Positions 63,288 to 64,000 of a DNA stretch of 64,000 nucleotides are shown piece by piece; the first letter of the stretch is position 1, and every line of letters starts with the position of its first letter. A program made the position numbers and the translations under genes. The stretch lies in contig NZ_SMSE01000003.1 of assembly GCF_004354085.1 (NCBI RefSeq), positions 629,231 to 693,230 of the forward strand. Reading direction: 5' to 3'. Under the pieces are notes generated by a model, which was not told where the DNA came from, made no database searches, and was given only the letters and a program-made list of their open reading frames with translations. Source of the DNA: Seongchinamella unica (lineage in GTDB: Bacteria; Pseudomonadota; Gammaproteobacteria; Pseudomonadales; Halieaceae).

Positions 63288-63884
63288 ATGCAGGCACCCG
63301 AAATCATTGCAGCGACAGACCGGCAGGAACAAACCCTGGTAGACGTGCTCGCCGAGGCGTTCAGCGAAGACCCGGTGATGAACTGGGTGATCCCGGAACC
63401 CGCGCTGTACGCTGATTTTTTTACCCTGCTGGTTCGCGACCTGTTCCTGCCCAGGGGAATCGCGCATCTTGACAGTGGCAGGCAGGCGGCGGCACTGTGG
63501 CTGCCCCCGGGAATCAAGTTCGACATCGCGCCCAGCTTCTCGCTGCTGGGCCTGGTGTTGAGGCTGCTGCTGCGCAAGGGACCGCGCCCGCTGCTGCGTA
63601 TCCCCCAGCAGGAGCGACTGTTCGGGCGCCATATTCCGGTCGATCCCCACTACCACCTGGTGTTCATCGGCTGTCGCAAGTCGGCCCAGGGCCAGGGGCT
63701 GGGTTCAGCCATGCTCAAGCAGGGCACCCGCATCTGCGACCAACAGCAAATGCCCGCCTATCTCGAGAGCTCCAACGAACTCAACGTGCCCCTGTATCAA
63801 CGCCACGGGTTCGAGGTCATCGCCGAAGAATCGCTACCCGGCGGCGGCCCCAGGGTCTGGTTTATGTGGCGGGAGGCCCGCTAG
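63288..63884 (+). CDS. GNAT-family N-acetyltransferase
   Basis: 198 residues. The acetyl-CoA loop lies in FIGCRKSAQGQGLGSAMLKQ (QGQGLG), followed by MPAYLESSNELNVPLYQRHG, which has the Asn and Tyr typical of the family, and FEVIAEESLPGGGPRVWFMW at the end. Preceded by AAAGAAGG before ATG 63288. The substrate is unknown; relatives include proteins near small-molecule modification genes. Confidence 0.88.
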   Translation: MQAPEIIAATDRQEQTLVDVLAEAFSEDPVMNWVIPEPALYADFFTLLVRDLFLPRGIAHLDSGRQAAALWLPPGIKFDIAPSFSLLGLVLRLLLRKGPRPLLRIPQQERLFGRHIPVDPHYHLVFIGCRKSAQGQGLGSAMLKQGTRICDQQQMPAYLESSNELNVPLYQRHGFEVIAEESLPGGGPRVWFMWREAR

Positions 63885-64000
63885 CGGGGAGGAAACTCCG
63901 CCAGCGCCGCGGCTGCAGCTTGCCTGCGAAGTTCCTCGCCGCCTTGCTCAGCAGGCTTGGAGCTGAGCCGCGATTCAATAATCGAACGCCAGACGGAGCG
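63881..64000 (-). CDS. 3' end of a gene running off the right edge
   Basis: The minus strand is open from the right edge to a TAG at 63881-63883, encoding 39 residues that include VWRSIIESRLSSKPAEQ and end RQAAAAALAEFPPR. The composition is gene-like (helical, Ala/Arg/Glu). It overlaps the GNAT stop by three bases in convergent orientation. No family can be named from this fragment. Confidence 0.4.
   Translation of the reverse strand, partial: RSVWRSIIESRLSSKPAEQGGEELRRQAAAAALAEFPPR

Overview
The window looks like chromosomal DNA of a free-living, high-GC gammaproteobacterium. The block mutL-miaA-hfq-hflX-hflK-hflC-DUF2065-hisZ-purA, preceded by amiC-tsaE-nnr, is the gammaproteobacterial arrangement, and the accessory content suggests a marine Cellvibrionales/Halieaceae-type bacterium. 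That placement is an inference, not a measurement. No rRNA, tRNA or CRISPR array was seen.

Region 1 (1-18.0 kb, almost all minus strand) is an exopolysaccharide/surface-glycan locus. Read in its own direction it runs: secreted small protein, Wzy-like polymerase, outer-membrane barrel, VpsP-like protein, Wza-type exporter, Wzc-type tyrosine autokinase, RfaH. Next comes an exact 12-bp ops element, then a MarR-like EPS regulator, GDP-fucose synthase, GDP-mannose dehydratase and UDP-glucose dehydrogenase. An island of toxin-antitoxin modules (XRE orphan, AbiEii-type pair, HicAB, ParDE) with a frameshifted tyrosine recombinase follows. AT-rich genes for a second polymerase, a flippase and a truncated acetyltransferase lie at the left edge. 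RfaH encoded just upstream of its own ops site suggests antitermination of the distal operon.

Region 2 (18.1-23.4 kb) is a lasso-peptide cluster: B2 leader protease, ABC exporter D, a 60-aa precursor A too short to stand out, asparagine-synthetase-like cyclase C and an HPr-kinase-like protein K. The precursor has a leader of the Y..P.....G.....T type. Its predicted core has an Asp/Glu ring acceptor, two cysteines after the ring and a C-terminal Ser that K could phosphorylate. No B1/RRE gene is visible. A 1088-aa seven-repeat surface protein follows.

Region 3 (27-63.9 kb) is mostly housekeeping: purine and histidine synthesis, HflKC/HflX/Hfq, tRNA modification, mismatch repair, cell-wall amidase, NAD(P)HX repair, queuosine, Orn, RsgA, Psd, PhoH, RNase II, AsnRS, CysH, ParA, FKBP, Nudix, CinA and PdxH. 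Its intergenic spaces hold a REP-like palindrome family, a 39-bp tandem repeat, a 79-bp tandem repeat grown from the 3' end of hisZ, and large nested palindromes. One REP copy has been absorbed into the C-terminus of MiaA.
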